48,593 nt of DNA from a virus, in IMG/VR virus record IMGVR_UViG_3300035698_017518, positions 1-48,593 of that record; one strand, written 5' to 3'. Position numbers and translations under genes: made by a program. This document shows, in pieces, positions 40,116 through 48,593 of this stretch. The notes beneath the pieces are model-generated. The model saw only the letters and a list, made by a program, of their open reading frames with translations, searched no databases and was not told the origin of the DNA. The first letter of the stretch is position 1. Every line of letters begins with the position of its first letter.

Positions 40116-42452
40116 ATGGCTATCACTAACGTCGGCAGAATAACGGGTCACCTTTCAACGGGGATTGAATTTTCGTATACATCTGGGGGGATGGAGTCCC
40201 CCGCGCAGTCAACTATCACCTACCCCGGTGTCCACAGACCTACCCTTTCTTTCAAGTCGAGCCATAACCTGAAGGTCGGGAGGACTTCTCTCGCCATGTT
40301 CGCTGTGAAATATTCTATCTCGGAGACGAACAGCGGAGACACCACCGTGGTTACTTATGTAGACGGTAGCTTCATCCTTGATAAAATTCACATCGGGCTT
40401 TTTAACTCCCACGGTGTGGAGACAAAAAGGGGCAGCCCGCTCATTATCGTTGGCTCAGAAATAGACCCCTGTATCGACATCAGCCCTGAGGAAAACGACC
40501 CCTGTTCTCCGTGCAAGGATGAGGAAGGGACTTTATTGGAAAGGAAACTTGAGTGCGAAGAGAGTAAGTTTTTAAAGATTCTAGACTCCGACTACTCCAT
40601 AAGCGAACTCGACGCCGCTGTTTCCAAAATCAGTCTCAACTTGTCCTCTGTCCGCGTGCCTAGCAGTTATAGAATAAACTACACGGGTTCTCTCAGGAGC
40701 GTGTTGAACAATATCTGTTCTGACTTGGGTCTGGTATATATTTGGAAAAACGGTATCGTCAAGTTCAAGGACGCACTGACACTGTCATCTCTCCCCGACC
40801 CGAACCCCGACAAAAAACTATCTAGATCAGAAACCCACTCTATCATGGATCGGGGCGCAAAAGGAAGTGTTTCCAAATTCGCCCAAGAAGGTTACGAACT
40901 AGACTACAAATGCGAAGAGGACTGGGGTAAAAGACTAAATCTTTCTCCAATTACTCTGGAGGAGGTCTTCGACAGAAATGTCGTAAGGAGTATATACGGC
41001 CCGAATGATTATTGGAAAAGGTTTTTCGGAATGGTCTGCCTATCTTATTACGGGAAATCTATAAGGGACTATTATGCTTGGTTCAATACTTCTGGTATAA
41101 TAAGCGCGGAAGCTGCGAAAGGTGAAATAGGGATACCGATCCCGTCTATGGGCAACCTGACAATAACAGAAGTTATAGACAAGGAAGAAAAGGGTAGCTA
41201 TGCTGGCTTGATGAGGGGATTTTCCGACGAGGAAATAAGCGAATACACTCTGGCAGAAGCGTTTTTTGTAAAAGCAAAAGTGAGTGAATCTGCTTGGGAC
41301 ACAACCTACCAGAACGAAAACCGCATCGCGAATAACTTTATAGGCAAATATTGGATAAGGAGAATTTCGAATAACTATTTATCTCGGGACGGGTCTAGTA
41401 TACTGACTCCGGGTTCTGAAAATGTTACTATATTCACAGAAGAGGAGCCTGCGTCACTCCCGTTTTCAAACCTTCTCGTGGGGTCGTCCAAAGAGTCTGG
41501 AGCATTTCTCAGGGGTGTCACAGACCGGTCAACGGGAGCATCTACCGGACAGTTTGTCCTCTTGGAAAGAGAGGGCCTATGGTCGCCCACGTCTTCCTCT
41601 ACAGAATCTACTGACATAAACGCTTATGCAGAACTGTCCACACCCAAAATTTTGGGTAAGGGTCAAATTACAGATACGCTTGGAACAGAAGACGATGAGG
41701 TGATAATCTTATGCTTCCCCGAAGAATATAAAAAAATACGAATAGGGAATATAACGGTAGGGAACAACACAGAGGAGAACGACGATATACCCGTCACCGC
41801 GTTTAACTACTCCACGACCTATGGTCTGAGAGGAATCCGCGCTGGAAAGATACCCATTTCCTACAGCGTGTCATCGTTTGATATCATCGCCCCCGCACAG
41901 GGACATGGCTTTTCGGGGTCTCCCGCTGGATACAATATTATCCTGAGGAAGTCGGGCTCCTTCTCCACCAAAGTGAAAATTCCCAAAACCCTTTTATTCG
42001 ATAACAACCTCCCGTCTTTGAACTCGGAGTTTGGTTCGTTGAGCATCGAATATAAAGACGAGACAAAAGCGGTGCTTTCGGAGATGGAGTTCGAGGACGA
42101 GGGGTCTACCTGCACCCCCGACGTCGATTCTATAAAAACAAATCTTGAGGAGGTTGTGGAGGGGTCTTCTTATGTCATCGAATCACCCAGAAAGGAAATC
42201 TCCTACGAGATATCCGGGTTTCCGGACAGTAATATTTTCGAGTCTTATGAGATTTACAAGATCAACGTGCGCTCTGGTCCGAGTGGGATAGTTTCTACGA
42301 TAAGTGTGAGTAACCAACCAGAAAGAATTCCCGCCAGAGAAGACTTTTACGAAAAGTTAACGCCCTATGTCCAGAGATCTTCCCCTTCTTTGGGTTATCA
42401 CTCTACGGCCCTGAGACTCAAAAATAGGCCACCATCAATACCAGAACACTAA
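40116..42452 (+). CDS. tail hub or baseplate-like protein
   Basis: A 778-residue protein starting MAITNVGRITGHLSTGIEFS. Residues about 190-230 (SLRSVLNNICSDLGLVYIWK NGIVKF) match the pattern of tail hub proteins of the gpD/gp27 type. A CxxC (CSPC near residue 129) may bind a metal. The C-terminal half includes beta-rich, Gly/Ser-rich parts. Position among the tail-tip genes fits a central hub through which DNA exits. Confidence 0.6.
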   Translation: MAITNVGRITGHLSTGIEFSYTSGGMESPAQSTITYPGVHRPTLSFKSSHNLKVGRTSLAMFAVKYSISETNSGDTTVVTYVDGSFILDKIHIGLFNSHGVETKRGSPLIIVGSEIDPCIDISPEENDPCSPCKDEEGTLLERKLECEESKFLKILDSDYSISELDAAVSKISLNLSSVRVPSSYRINYTGSLRSVLNNICSDLGLVYIWKNGIVKFKDALTLSSLPDPNPDKKLSRSETHSIMDRGAKGSVSKFAQEGYELDYKCEEDWGKRLNLSPITLEEVFDRNVVRSIYGPNDYWKRFFGMVCLSYYGKSIRDYYAWFNTSGIISAEAAKGEIGIPIPSMGNLTITEVIDKEEKGSYAGLMRGFSDEEISEYTLAEAFFVKAKVSESAWDTTYQNENRIANNFIGKYWIRRISNNYLSRDGSSILTPGSENVTIFTEEEPASLPFSNLLVGSSKESGAFLRGVTDRSTGASTGQFVLLEREGLWSPTSSSTESTDINAYAELSTPKILGKGQITDTLGTEDDEVIILCFPEEYKKIRIGNITVGNNTEENDDIPVTAFNYSTTYGLRGIRAGKIPISYSVSSFDIIAPAQGHGFSGSPAGYNIILRKSGSFSTKVKIPKTLLFDNNLPSLNSEFGSLSIEYKDETKAVLSEMEFEDEGSTCTPDVDSIKTNLEEVVEGSSYVIESPRKEISYEISGFPDSNIFESYEIYKINVRSGPSGIVSTISVSNQPERIPAREDFYEKLTPYVQRSSPSLGYHSTALRLKNRPPSIPEH

Positions 42453-44062
42453 TGCTTGTAACAACCCAAACACAGCGCCCTACGATGGGGCAGTCTGGAG
42501 AGTTTTCATTACATGGTAATTTTTCCGCAGACACCGGGGTAACGAGTGCCTTCATAGGGACAACTGGTTCATCGGCTCCCTCCGGAGGCCCCAGCGTTTC
42601 ATTCGGGATAAACCTCTCCAACGAAAGCGTTTACGATCCGAACGGGAACTTGATAGGGTCACACAAGAGCAACGAAAGCAATTCGTTTGTGCTTTCTGTG
42701 GCGGAGGTTGGCGTATATGATATGTGGCTCAATGATAAACTCGTAGCCGCGAAGCAAACACACTCTTTCAGCGAGTATTATTACGATTATATCTCCGCGT
42801 CCGCAGAAGGTGGTGTCGTTGATCTGAATGTCTCCTTGATGGGCTCTGTCCCGACGGTAACATCGACCCCTTCATCGGAAGTCGTTGGGACAAACACATC
42901 AGCGGCTATCACTTACGGTGGGGATCAGATATTGAAAATATTCAGCGGAGAAATCGTCGGGAAAAACTCCCCTAATGCAACGGTGTATATTGACAGCTAC
43001 GACGCCGCCATAACGGGTAGTGGCGATGTAAATTTCGGGACACTGACGACGGGGAGCAGCGGACAGTTTTCCTACCGGCTTTACACCAACATGGGTAACT
43101 TGGTATTCGATCATACTTACGAGAGAGACTCCCTGAACCCATCTTATTCTTTGTCCCTTTTCGGCAACAACGGTAAACATTTTATCAAAAGAGATATCGG
43201 TGCGGGCTACTATACTTCATCCCTGAGGCTAAACGACAGCGGGACAGACTATCTCAGAGTTTCCTTGGAACACATTTCAGGTTCCGGAGAAGTTTTCGAG
43301 GAACTTTATTCCTCGGGGGCTGGTTCCGGGATCTATTCCGGATACATAACTGGTTCTGGCTATTTGCACGGCGACAGCTTTACAGGAAATGGTTTCTATA
43401 CCGGGGGTTCTTATGGCTCTGGAACAGGCTATGCCAACTTTGTATCAGGAGAGTCAGACTTTTATTATGTCGCATCCGGCAGCGCTCCTTACTCTGGTTA
43501 CGTATGGGCTTACGGTTCGCACTACATTGAGTCTGCGGGGCAAACTTTGGCGACTAGCGGTCAGTTATTCGTGACAGGGGAGGCATATGTGACATCTCTG
43601 GACGGGGGCTACGTAGTCGCCAACGGTTCCGTTACAGGAACTCCAAGTCAGGCTTTCCTTTCCGGGACGGGGATAGGAACCGCCACAGGAGACTACATCG
43701 GTTCCTACTCTATAACAGCACTGGCAACGGGTTATTATTCTGTAGATTCCTCGGGTTTTGCGACGGGCATTTCTACAGTCTGGGCAGGTATAAAAACATT
43801 TCAAACTTCTTGGGACCTAGGGACAGGTGAACATCCTACATCTTTGTCTTACTACGGTGTAAAGGGTTGGACATCCGGTATATCGGGTTACAAAAATGAT
43901 CTCCATGTGGCAGATGCCCCATATTCCGATCAGGATATCTACACACACATTAGAGTCTCCTACGAGAATTTGTTTCCCAACATAAGTAACACGGACGTAG
44001 CCCGCCTGACAGTTTATACAGACGTGTCATCGGAGTCGATAGACATAACAGGAATTCTCTAA
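42452..44062 (+). CDS. repetitive Gly/Ser/Tyr-rich fibre-like protein
   Basis: A 536-residue protein. Residues about 285-450 are a Gly/Ser/Tyr/Thr repeat field (GYITGSGYLHGDSFTGNGFY, then SGSAPYSGYVWAYGSHYIES) of the kind that folds as a beta-solenoid or stacked loops. The N-terminus is Ser/Gly-rich with short beta strands, and the C-terminus is a small separate domain. It likely contacts the host or other fibres. The similar repeat in gene 38391-40112 suggests a shared module. Confidence 0.6.
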   Translation: MLVTTQTQRPTMGQSGEFSLHGNFSADTGVTSAFIGTTGSSAPSGGPSVSFGINLSNESVYDPNGNLIGSHKSNESNSFVLSVAEVGVYDMWLNDKLVAAKQTHSFSEYYYDYISASAEGGVVDLNVSLMGSVPTVTSTPSSEVVGTNTSAAITYGGDQILKIFSGEIVGKNSPNATVYIDSYDAAITGSGDVNFGTLTTGSSGQFSYRLYTNMGNLVFDHTYERDSLNPSYSLSLFGNNGKHFIKRDIGAGYYTSSLRLNDSGTDYLRVSLEHISGSGEVFEELYSSGAGSGIYSGYITGSGYLHGDSFTGNGFYTGGSYGSGTGYANFVSGESDFYYVASGSAPYSGYVWAYGSHYIESAGQTLATSGQLFVTGEAYVTSLDGGYVVANGSVTGTPSQAFLSGTGIGTATGDYIGSYSITALATGYYSVDSSGFATGISTVWAGIKTFQTSWDLGTGEHPTSLSYYGVKGWTSGISGYKNDLHVADAPYSDQDIYTHIRVSYENLFPNISNTDVARLTVYTDVSSESIDITGIL

Positions 44063-44832
44063 TGTACCGCTACGATAGCCTCAATATAGACATTCCCCCT
44101 TTCACTGTCGTAAGCTACAGGGACAGTGGTCTGAATAGTTTTATTTCCGTTCACAGGGGGGGGATTATTGACTCACACGACAATAGCAATGTTTACCCGA
44201 CAATAAACGGAGAGGAAATCGGACACGTTTATTCGGAGGATAATTTTATAGAGATAACCACACCGGGCTATGTTTACATCAAGCTCGAACACGAAGACCG
44301 TGGGAGCGCAAACCCAGATTTGGTGGGAAACGGTATCCCTTTCAGGCGAGGCCCTATCCCGAATCAATTCAACAGTATCAAAATAGACAAGGCGGAAATA
44401 GTGTGGACGGAAGACGAACTTTACGGCGGGTATTTTTTTTCCTACATTCTCTTGGCGAAAGTCAGCAAGGAGGGCGATGCCGTCAGTATAGATCAAAAAA
44501 TAAATTCCAACTTTTCTTATGAGGTCAACGGGTGGTCTGTGGACGAGAGTATCGCGGGTCTCCGCCTCCATGTAGACACACAACTTTATTACAACGTGGA
44601 AAATCCAGACTTTACAGACCAGATGCCTGAGGTGGTTGACGGTATTATGGTCACCCCGTTCGCGGACGGCAGGATTTCTGTTAAATTTTTAATAGTCGGT
44701 CTTTATTTCCCTCCCGTGACATCCGGGACTATTTACGTAGAGAAACTGAAAAGAGAAACTAAAGAAATCATAATAAGCGCCGACGGGCAATCTGCGGTGG
44801 GTAATAATGGTGTTAATTTTTTGAACGATTAG
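44062..44832 (+). CDS. tail accessory paralog A
   Basis: A 256-residue protein starting MYRYDSLNIDIPPFTVVSYR. It has the family pattern: an N-terminal strand, HRGGIIDSHDNSNVYPTING, a block with ITTPGYVYIKLEHE, then KAEI and an SYILLAKV-type segment followed by IDQKINSNFSY. The same order of motifs appears in the next two genes, so the three are diverged tandem copies. It probably forms part of the tail tip. Exact role unknown. Confidence 0.6.
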   Translation: MYRYDSLNIDIPPFTVVSYRDSGLNSFISVHRGGIIDSHDNSNVYPTINGEEIGHVYSEDNFIEITTPGYVYIKLEHEDRGSANPDLVGNGIPFRRGPIPNQFNSIKIDKAEIVWTEDELYGGYFFSYILLAKVSKEGDAVSIDQKINSNFSYEVNGWSVDESIAGLRLHVDTQLYYNVENPDFTDQMPEVVDGIMVTPFADGRISVKFLIVGLYFPPVTSGTIYVEKLKRETKEIIISADGQSAVGNNGVNFLND

Positions 44833-44836
44833 GGAC

Positions 44837-45526
44837 ATGGCAACTTTCAATAAACTAACGCTAGAGTATCTCAGACCGTTTTCCGTTATTCTAGACGAAC
44901 CCTACGGAGACGAGGACGGACAGGAGGATATAAAGGTGAAGGTCCACAAGGGTTATGTTTTAGACATGTGCAACAACCGTTTGGTCGGAGTCACGATGGG
45001 AGGGAAACTTCTGGACGACGCAGAAAACTCCGAGAACATACTATCCGTTCCGGGCGGGCATTCTGTAATTTTGAGGCTAACCCATCCCAGCACAGACGCC
45101 GCACTCGACCATGACAGGGTTCCTATAGGAAAGGCGGAAATCATTGCGGAAGCCTCAACCCCTTCGAGCGAAGGGGGGGGCGAGGAGACCGAGGAGTCGG
45201 TAGCGGTGGCTCTAACAGAGACCCGCATTACAATAGCGGACATTTCTATAGACGGGCTACTTGTTTCTATCGAACAGAGGGTCAGTTCTGACGTGGTGAC
45301 TTTTATAAAAGCCTCGAAAAGAGTTATCCCCGGTGTAAGCGACGATTCCCTATCTCAGTCAAAATTTTTGTCCAAGGTCAATATAAGTGTCTCCGAGGGC
45401 GGAGAGATTGTCACGGAGAATAAACATACAGTAAAAACAATTTCCGTAGACGATCATACATATTCTATTGGTGGTTCATTATCCGCAACAACCTCGACGT
45501 TCAGAATCAGAATGCCTTTGATATGA
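44837..45526 (+). CDS. tail accessory paralog B
   Basis: A 229-residue protein starting MATFNKLTLEYLRPFSVILD. Pattern: KVHKGYVLDMCNNRLVGVTM, then LSVPGGHSVILRLTH, KAEIIAEA, ITIADISI and LVSIEQRVSSDVV. It has an acidic Gly/Glu-rich insert (SSEGGGEETEESVA) absent from the others. The next gene's ATG overlaps its stop. Confidence 0.6.
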   Translation: MATFNKLTLEYLRPFSVILDEPYGDEDGQEDIKVKVHKGYVLDMCNNRLVGVTMGGKLLDDAENSENILSVPGGHSVILRLTHPSTDAALDHDRVPIGKAEIIAEASTPSSEGGGEETEESVAVALTETRITIADISIDGLLVSIEQRVSSDVVTFIKASKRVIPGVSDDSLSQSKFLSKVNISVSEGGEIVTENKHTVKTISVDDHTYSIGGSLSATTSTFRIRMPLI

Positions 45527-46347
45527 GTAACTATATATCCAAATTCATAAAAAACCCGCCCCCTTTTTTTGTCGCCAAAATCGGTGAAGGAGAATACGTT
45601 GTGAACCATGGTTTGGTCTACGACCTTCACAACAAGAATACTGTCACCCCGACCGTAGGGGGGATACCGCTTATCCCCTTGGCGGAGGAAGGAGTTCACG
45701 AATCTGTCTTCGCCGGTCCCGAAGAGTCCATAGTCATCAAAATTAACTACTCTCCTTCCCAAGGGGGCGTGACGATAGAGAGCTTCATCGAAAGTGCCGA
45801 AATTACAACTATTTCATCTACTCTGGTTTTAAGCGGAGCCGCATCTGTTTCCCCAGACATCCAATATATACCCCTCGCGGAAATAATAGGGCAAGGGGAA
45901 GAAAGAGCACCATCGGTGATACAAAAGCTCAACTCGGATCTATTTCTTAGAAAACCCAACTCCCAGTTTCTAGTCGGGGACGGAAACCGTGTCTCCAACC
46001 TACTCCCAAGAAAGGGGGATTATCTAGACGTAGAGCCCGAGGATATCCCGGAGAAACTATTCTATTATCTTGCCCATTTTTACGAACCTTTGGTCAAAAA
46101 TTATTCTGTGACCAAAAGGGAGGTCGCCGACGAAAACAAGCTCATCAGCAGCCCCATTTCTTCCATACAGTTTACTCTCGTCAAAACTGCGAAATACTTA
46201 AAAAGAAAAGGAGGCAGGACGACAAACCTAACGTACTTTTTCGACTACTCTACTGTCCCCGAGGAGGACCTAGGGGGGGGCGACCACTCCATAGAGGAAA
46301 CTTTTGTCTTAGACTTTCCGTTAACCCTTGGGGAGGGCGCTGAGTAA
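45523..46347 (+). CDS. tail accessory paralog C, last gene of the late block
   Basis: A 274-residue protein starting MSNYISKFIKNPPPFFVAKI. Pattern: YVVNHGLVYDLHNKNTVTPT, then PEESIVIKINY, SAEITTI, IQYIPLAEIIG and VIQKLNSDLFL. It has a longer C-terminal arm than A and B. Its stop lies inside the convergent minus-strand gene (27-nt overlap of 3' ends), and I see no terminator between the two. Confidence 0.6.
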   Translation: MSNYISKFIKNPPPFFVAKIGEGEYVVNHGLVYDLHNKNTVTPTVGGIPLIPLAEEGVHESVFAGPEESIVIKINYSPSQGGVTIESFIESAEITTISSTLVLSGAASVSPDIQYIPLAEIIGQGEERAPSVIQKLNSDLFLRKPNSQFLVGDGNRVSNLLPRKGDYLDVEPEDIPEKLFYYLAHFYEPLVKNYSVTKREVADENKLISSPISSIQFTLVKTAKYLKRKGGRTTNLTYFFDYSTVPEEDLGGGDHSIEETFVLDFPLTLGEGAE

Positions 46348-47100
46348 TGCCAAAGCTTGCATCGGCGGGATCTCGTCAACAGAATCGACAGTAATTTCAA
46401 TCCCTTTCGACGGTGCCCAAGCCTTCAACTGGTCAAAGGAACGACCCTTCTTTTCCATATAAGCTTTGATCGTGTCAATCGGACTTGACCCCTTCGCCTT
46501 ACCGGGAACCTCCCCACGGTCTACGTAGGTGACGTCTTCATCGACCTTAACCTCAAGCTGACCCAGTGTTTCGATACACAAGAGGTTTTTTACCGCGCGG
46601 ACGAAAGCGCGGTTTTCCGCGATAGTTTCGAGGTAATTTTTGAAGATACCTCCCACCGTATTGCTGTTCGCGCTTGCGATTGCACTGACGCTTGATTCTA
46701 CGCCGCCCTCCTCATAGTAAGTTATTGTATACTTGATAACAACGCTGCTCTCATCCCACCTAAGTAGTTCGGAATCCAAACGGGAGAAACCGTGTATTGC
46801 GAGCACGTCCTTGAAACCTTGGAGTTTAATGAGCTTAAGGTGCTCCTTGTCTCCTTCTAGAATTTCCCTCTCCCCCTCTTCGTCCAAATCGCCAATATTG
46901 ATACCCTCCCGGTCTAGGGCGTCTTTGTTTAGGACAATGTGTTCCGCTGGGATCTTGGAGCGCCAATACTTGCCCTTAAAGGCAAAAGGGGGTGGGGTGT
47001 TCTCCGCACCCTTTTTCGCCCTCTTCCTTTTTACTACTGGCTTTTCTGCGACTGGAGAGTCTACTGCCGATACATCTGCTGCTTCTGTTTTTTCGCTCAT
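46321..47100 (-). CDS. possible single-strand-annealing protein
   Basis: A 259-residue protein. The N-terminal 35 residues are acidic then Lys/Arg-rich (KRKRAKKGAE). The core from about 41 to 175 ends in AIASANSNTVGG IFKNYLETIAENRAFVRAV, a pattern seen in Rad52/ERF-like annealing proteins and in uncharacterised proteins of T4-like phages. If correct, it would bind single-stranded DNA and aid recombination-dependent replication. The C-terminus (IDTIKAYMEKKGRSFDQLKA) is helical. Identification is by motif memory only. Confidence 0.45.
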   Translation of the reverse strand: MSEKTEAADVSAVDSPVAEKPVVKRKRAKKGAENTPPPFAFKGKYWRSKIPAEHIVLNKDALDREGINIGDLDEEGEREILEGDKEHLKLIKLQGFKDVLAIHGFSRLDSELLRWDESSVVIKYTITYYEEGGVESSVSAIASANSNTVGGIFKNYLETIAENRAFVRAVKNLLCIETLGQLEVKVDEDVTYVDRGEVPGKAKGSSPIDTIKAYMEKKGRSFDQLKAWAPSKGIEITVDSVDEIPPMQALALLSALPKG

Positions 47101-47104
47101 ATAT

Positions 47105-47497
47105 TTATTTTGTTGCTGTTTTTACGACGGCACGAATATCCTCAAACGTTGTCGTTTCCGCATCGTTAAACTCTGCGATTGGCATGTTTTTCCCGGTTCG
47201 TTTCTTGATCGCCGCTGAAATTTTACTTACTAGCCTCTCCCTCTCGGACGAGGAGATAGGGGAATGGAGTAGTCTCTCAGTGTCTTTTTCGGAGAGTAAA
47301 TCTTTGTCCGGCATCCTCATGCCGCAAGATGTAAAAAGAGCGACCGCGTCATGCAGTGAAAGGGCGCTGAGTTCCCTGTATACGCTCGGGTTCTCTATGT
47401 TCATCTCCGAAATCTGAAGGTTAGACCCGTCTCTGAGCAAGCACCCTCTCCCCTTTTTCCATTTTGTCTCCCTATCGAACCAGCGGTAAAGTGTCAT
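47105..47497 (-). CDS. hypothetical protein
   Basis: I choose the ATG at 47497 (MTLYRWFDRETKWKKGRGCL) because it overlaps the glycosyltransferase stop as ATGA; a longer frame would extend further into that gene. It has 130 residues, mostly helical (LSALSLHDAVALFTSCGMRM, then SSSERERLVSKISAAIKKRT). The C-terminal part could bind nucleic acid. No family recognised. Confidence 0.55.
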   Translation of the reverse strand: MTLYRWFDRETKWKKGRGCLLRDGSNLQISEMNIENPSVYRELSALSLHDAVALFTSCGMRMPDKDLLSEKDTERLLHSPISSSERERLVSKISAAIKKRTGKNMPIAEFNDAETTTFEDIRAVVKTATK

Positions 47498-48593
47498 TTT
47501 GTTATGTAGTGATAGTCTTGGTCCGCCCAAAAAAGTTTAGAATTAACCGCCCCGCCGATTTCCGTAGAAACGTTTTCACAGCTATCCAAAGGATCTATCT
47601 GGTTAGACCAATGATACGCGGACCTATAGATATTCTTTCCGGAAATGTAATATTTCTTTGTTTTGAACATACTCCTTTTCGTCACGGGGATTTTTGGCTT
47701 TGTCTTTTTGCCGAACAGTGTGGGCGAGCAGTGCCCGAACAAGTCGAGCCTTGCCTTTTTTAGTTTGGACGGCGAAAGTGTCATTACCCTCATGGGTATT
47801 TTAAGACCGCTTATCGCCTTGCAAAATTTAACGCTAGGAGAGGGGGAGATATAGTCTATCATCGCGATGTTGTTACCGTGAGAGGAAAGGAGATCCACAT
47901 TGATGGGCCTCTCTGTCGTTATTGTGCATCGGCCATGGGACAGGAAGAACGCGAGGTTTTCTTCAGAAAAATGGAGGTCCATCCGGATATCCGGGACACC
48001 CTTGTCATTGACGGGCGCGGCGATAACGTCGGGGACAATGTCTAGGTAGGTAGAGGAATACCTTTCTCCCACCCAGATTGTCTTCTTCTTTACTTCTGAC
48101 CACCCGAGGAGTCCGCACGCCTCATTCACGATCTGTTCGGGAAGAATCAAATCTATCGTCCTTTTCTGTTCGTTCGGGTTGTTGGTAGCCCTTTCTCCAT
48201 TCCTGTGGCTCTCTACAGTCCGGATTTTGCCCCCGAAGCTCGGAGAACAGACATTTGCAATAGTGGGTCCATAACATATAACGGCGGGGATATCAACCCC
48301 ACCTGCATAGTGTGCCCACAGAGAGTCGTTACCGATATGGCAGATTCCATTTTTAACAATATATGCCGCCTGTCTCAGGTCCGGTCCCCCTTGGAACTCA
48401 AAATATCCCGAACCACCCTGATACTGGTAACACCCCGGGACCGGTTCTTCGTCGTAACCGCCGACCTGAACAAATTCCACACCATCGTTATCCGGGTGGT
48501 TCTTCAGCATATAGACAACCTCTTCGTAAAAGGGGTAGTTTTTAGCTGGCATACCAGAACCGGCATGGACGGTAATGTAACCCGAGTCGGGAC
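47494..48593 (-). CDS. GT9-type glycosyltransferase, 5' end cut by window
   Basis: The frame runs off the right edge; the first visible residues (PDSGYITVHAGSGMPAKNYP) continue the gene upstream of the Met at 48552. YITVHAGSG and IGNDSLWAHYAGGVDIPAVI CYGPT are the hallmark regions of GT9 (heptosyltransferase-like) enzymes, which transfer sugars from nucleotide donors to LPS. The second half, about 200 residues, has no clear GT9 motif. In a phage it could alter host LPS, or glycosylate DNA or a virion protein. A GT9 fusion with an unknown domain is also possible. Confidence 0.65.
   Translation of the reverse strand, partial: PDSGYITVHAGSGMPAKNYPFYEEVVYMLKNHPDNDGVEFVQVGGYDEEPVPGCYQYQGGSGYFEFQGGPDLRQAAYIVKNGICHIGNDSLWAHYAGGVDIPAVICYGPTIANVCSPSFGGKIRTVESHRNGERATNNPNEQKRTIDLILPEQIVNEACGLLGWSEVKKKTIWVGERYSSTYLDIVPDVIAAPVNDKGVPDIRMDLHFSEENLAFFLSHGRCTITTERPINVDLLSSHGNNIAMIDYISPSPSVKFCKAISGLKIPMRVMTLSPSKLKKARLDLFGHCSPTLFGKKTKPKIPVTKRSMFKTKKYYISGKNIYRSAYHWSNQIDPLDSCENVSTEIGGAVNSKLFWADQDYHYITK

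Overview
The window is a 48.6 kb piece of a long-tailed double-stranded DNA phage (or prophage) with non-contractile, siphovirus-like morphology. Evidence is an uninterrupted head-to-tail assembly block: large terminase, portal, protease/scaffold, capsid, connectors, tail tube, a 1824-residue tape measure and tail-tip proteins, with no sheath gene seen. Two short lipoproteins with clear lipoboxes beside a holin-like protein and an M15 endolysin point to a Gram-negative host. All three stop codons are used normally. No tRNA, CRISPR array, integrase or insertion sequence was found. The right edge cuts through a gene, so the genome continues beyond it.

Layout. (1) 1-916: two plus-strand genes of unknown function with a strong terminator between them. 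(2) 917-1461: a gene-free regulatory or replication-like segment with three TTGACA hexamers exactly 25 nt apart, a promoter with a palindrome between its boxes, an 86-nt imperfect hairpin and families of short direct repeats. (3) 1462-8383, minus strand: an accessory, early-type block of small genes driven by TTGACA-type promoters. It ends in a chimeric fragment of an amino-methyltransferase and begins with a complete C5 cytosine methyltransferase. At its centre are four genes carrying five copies of one small-domain family, and within them lies a 135-nt RNA-like element closed by a perfect 14-bp stem. (4) 8410-9618: an AT-rich cassette with a zinc-ribbon protein, a PhoH-like ATPase, a homing-nuclease remnant and the leftover 3' end of an older phoH. 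(5) 9706-16867: packaging and late control, namely a zinc ribbon, a sigma-factor-like protein, a zinc-finger ERCC4 nuclease, terminase and portal. (6) 16898-20239: lysis cassette with holin, lipoprotein, papain-like cysteine protease, second lipoprotein and endolysin, followed by a homing HNH gene and a zinc ribbon. (7) 20243-29376: capsid, connectors, tail tube and chaperone-position genes. (8) 29402-46347: tape measure, tail-tip, hub and fibre genes, ending in three diverged tandem paralogs. (9) 46321-48593, minus strand and convergent with the tail block: a possible single-strand-annealing protein, an unknown protein and a GT9-type glycosyltransferase cut by the window edge.

How it may work together. 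The minus-strand genes have ordinary sigma-70-like promoters. The long plus-strand block has almost no intergenic space, but most of its few gaps carry a GTGTAA motif. With the gp55-like sigma factor at 10399-11091, this suggests late transcription by a phage sigma recognising that motif (inference). Methyltransferases may protect the DNA, and the minus-strand paralog array is a candidate host-interaction region.

The most unusual items are the structured element at 6704-6847, the paralog family around it, the phoH replacement scar, the GTGTAA motif with its sigma factor, and a papain-type protease inside a lysis cassette.
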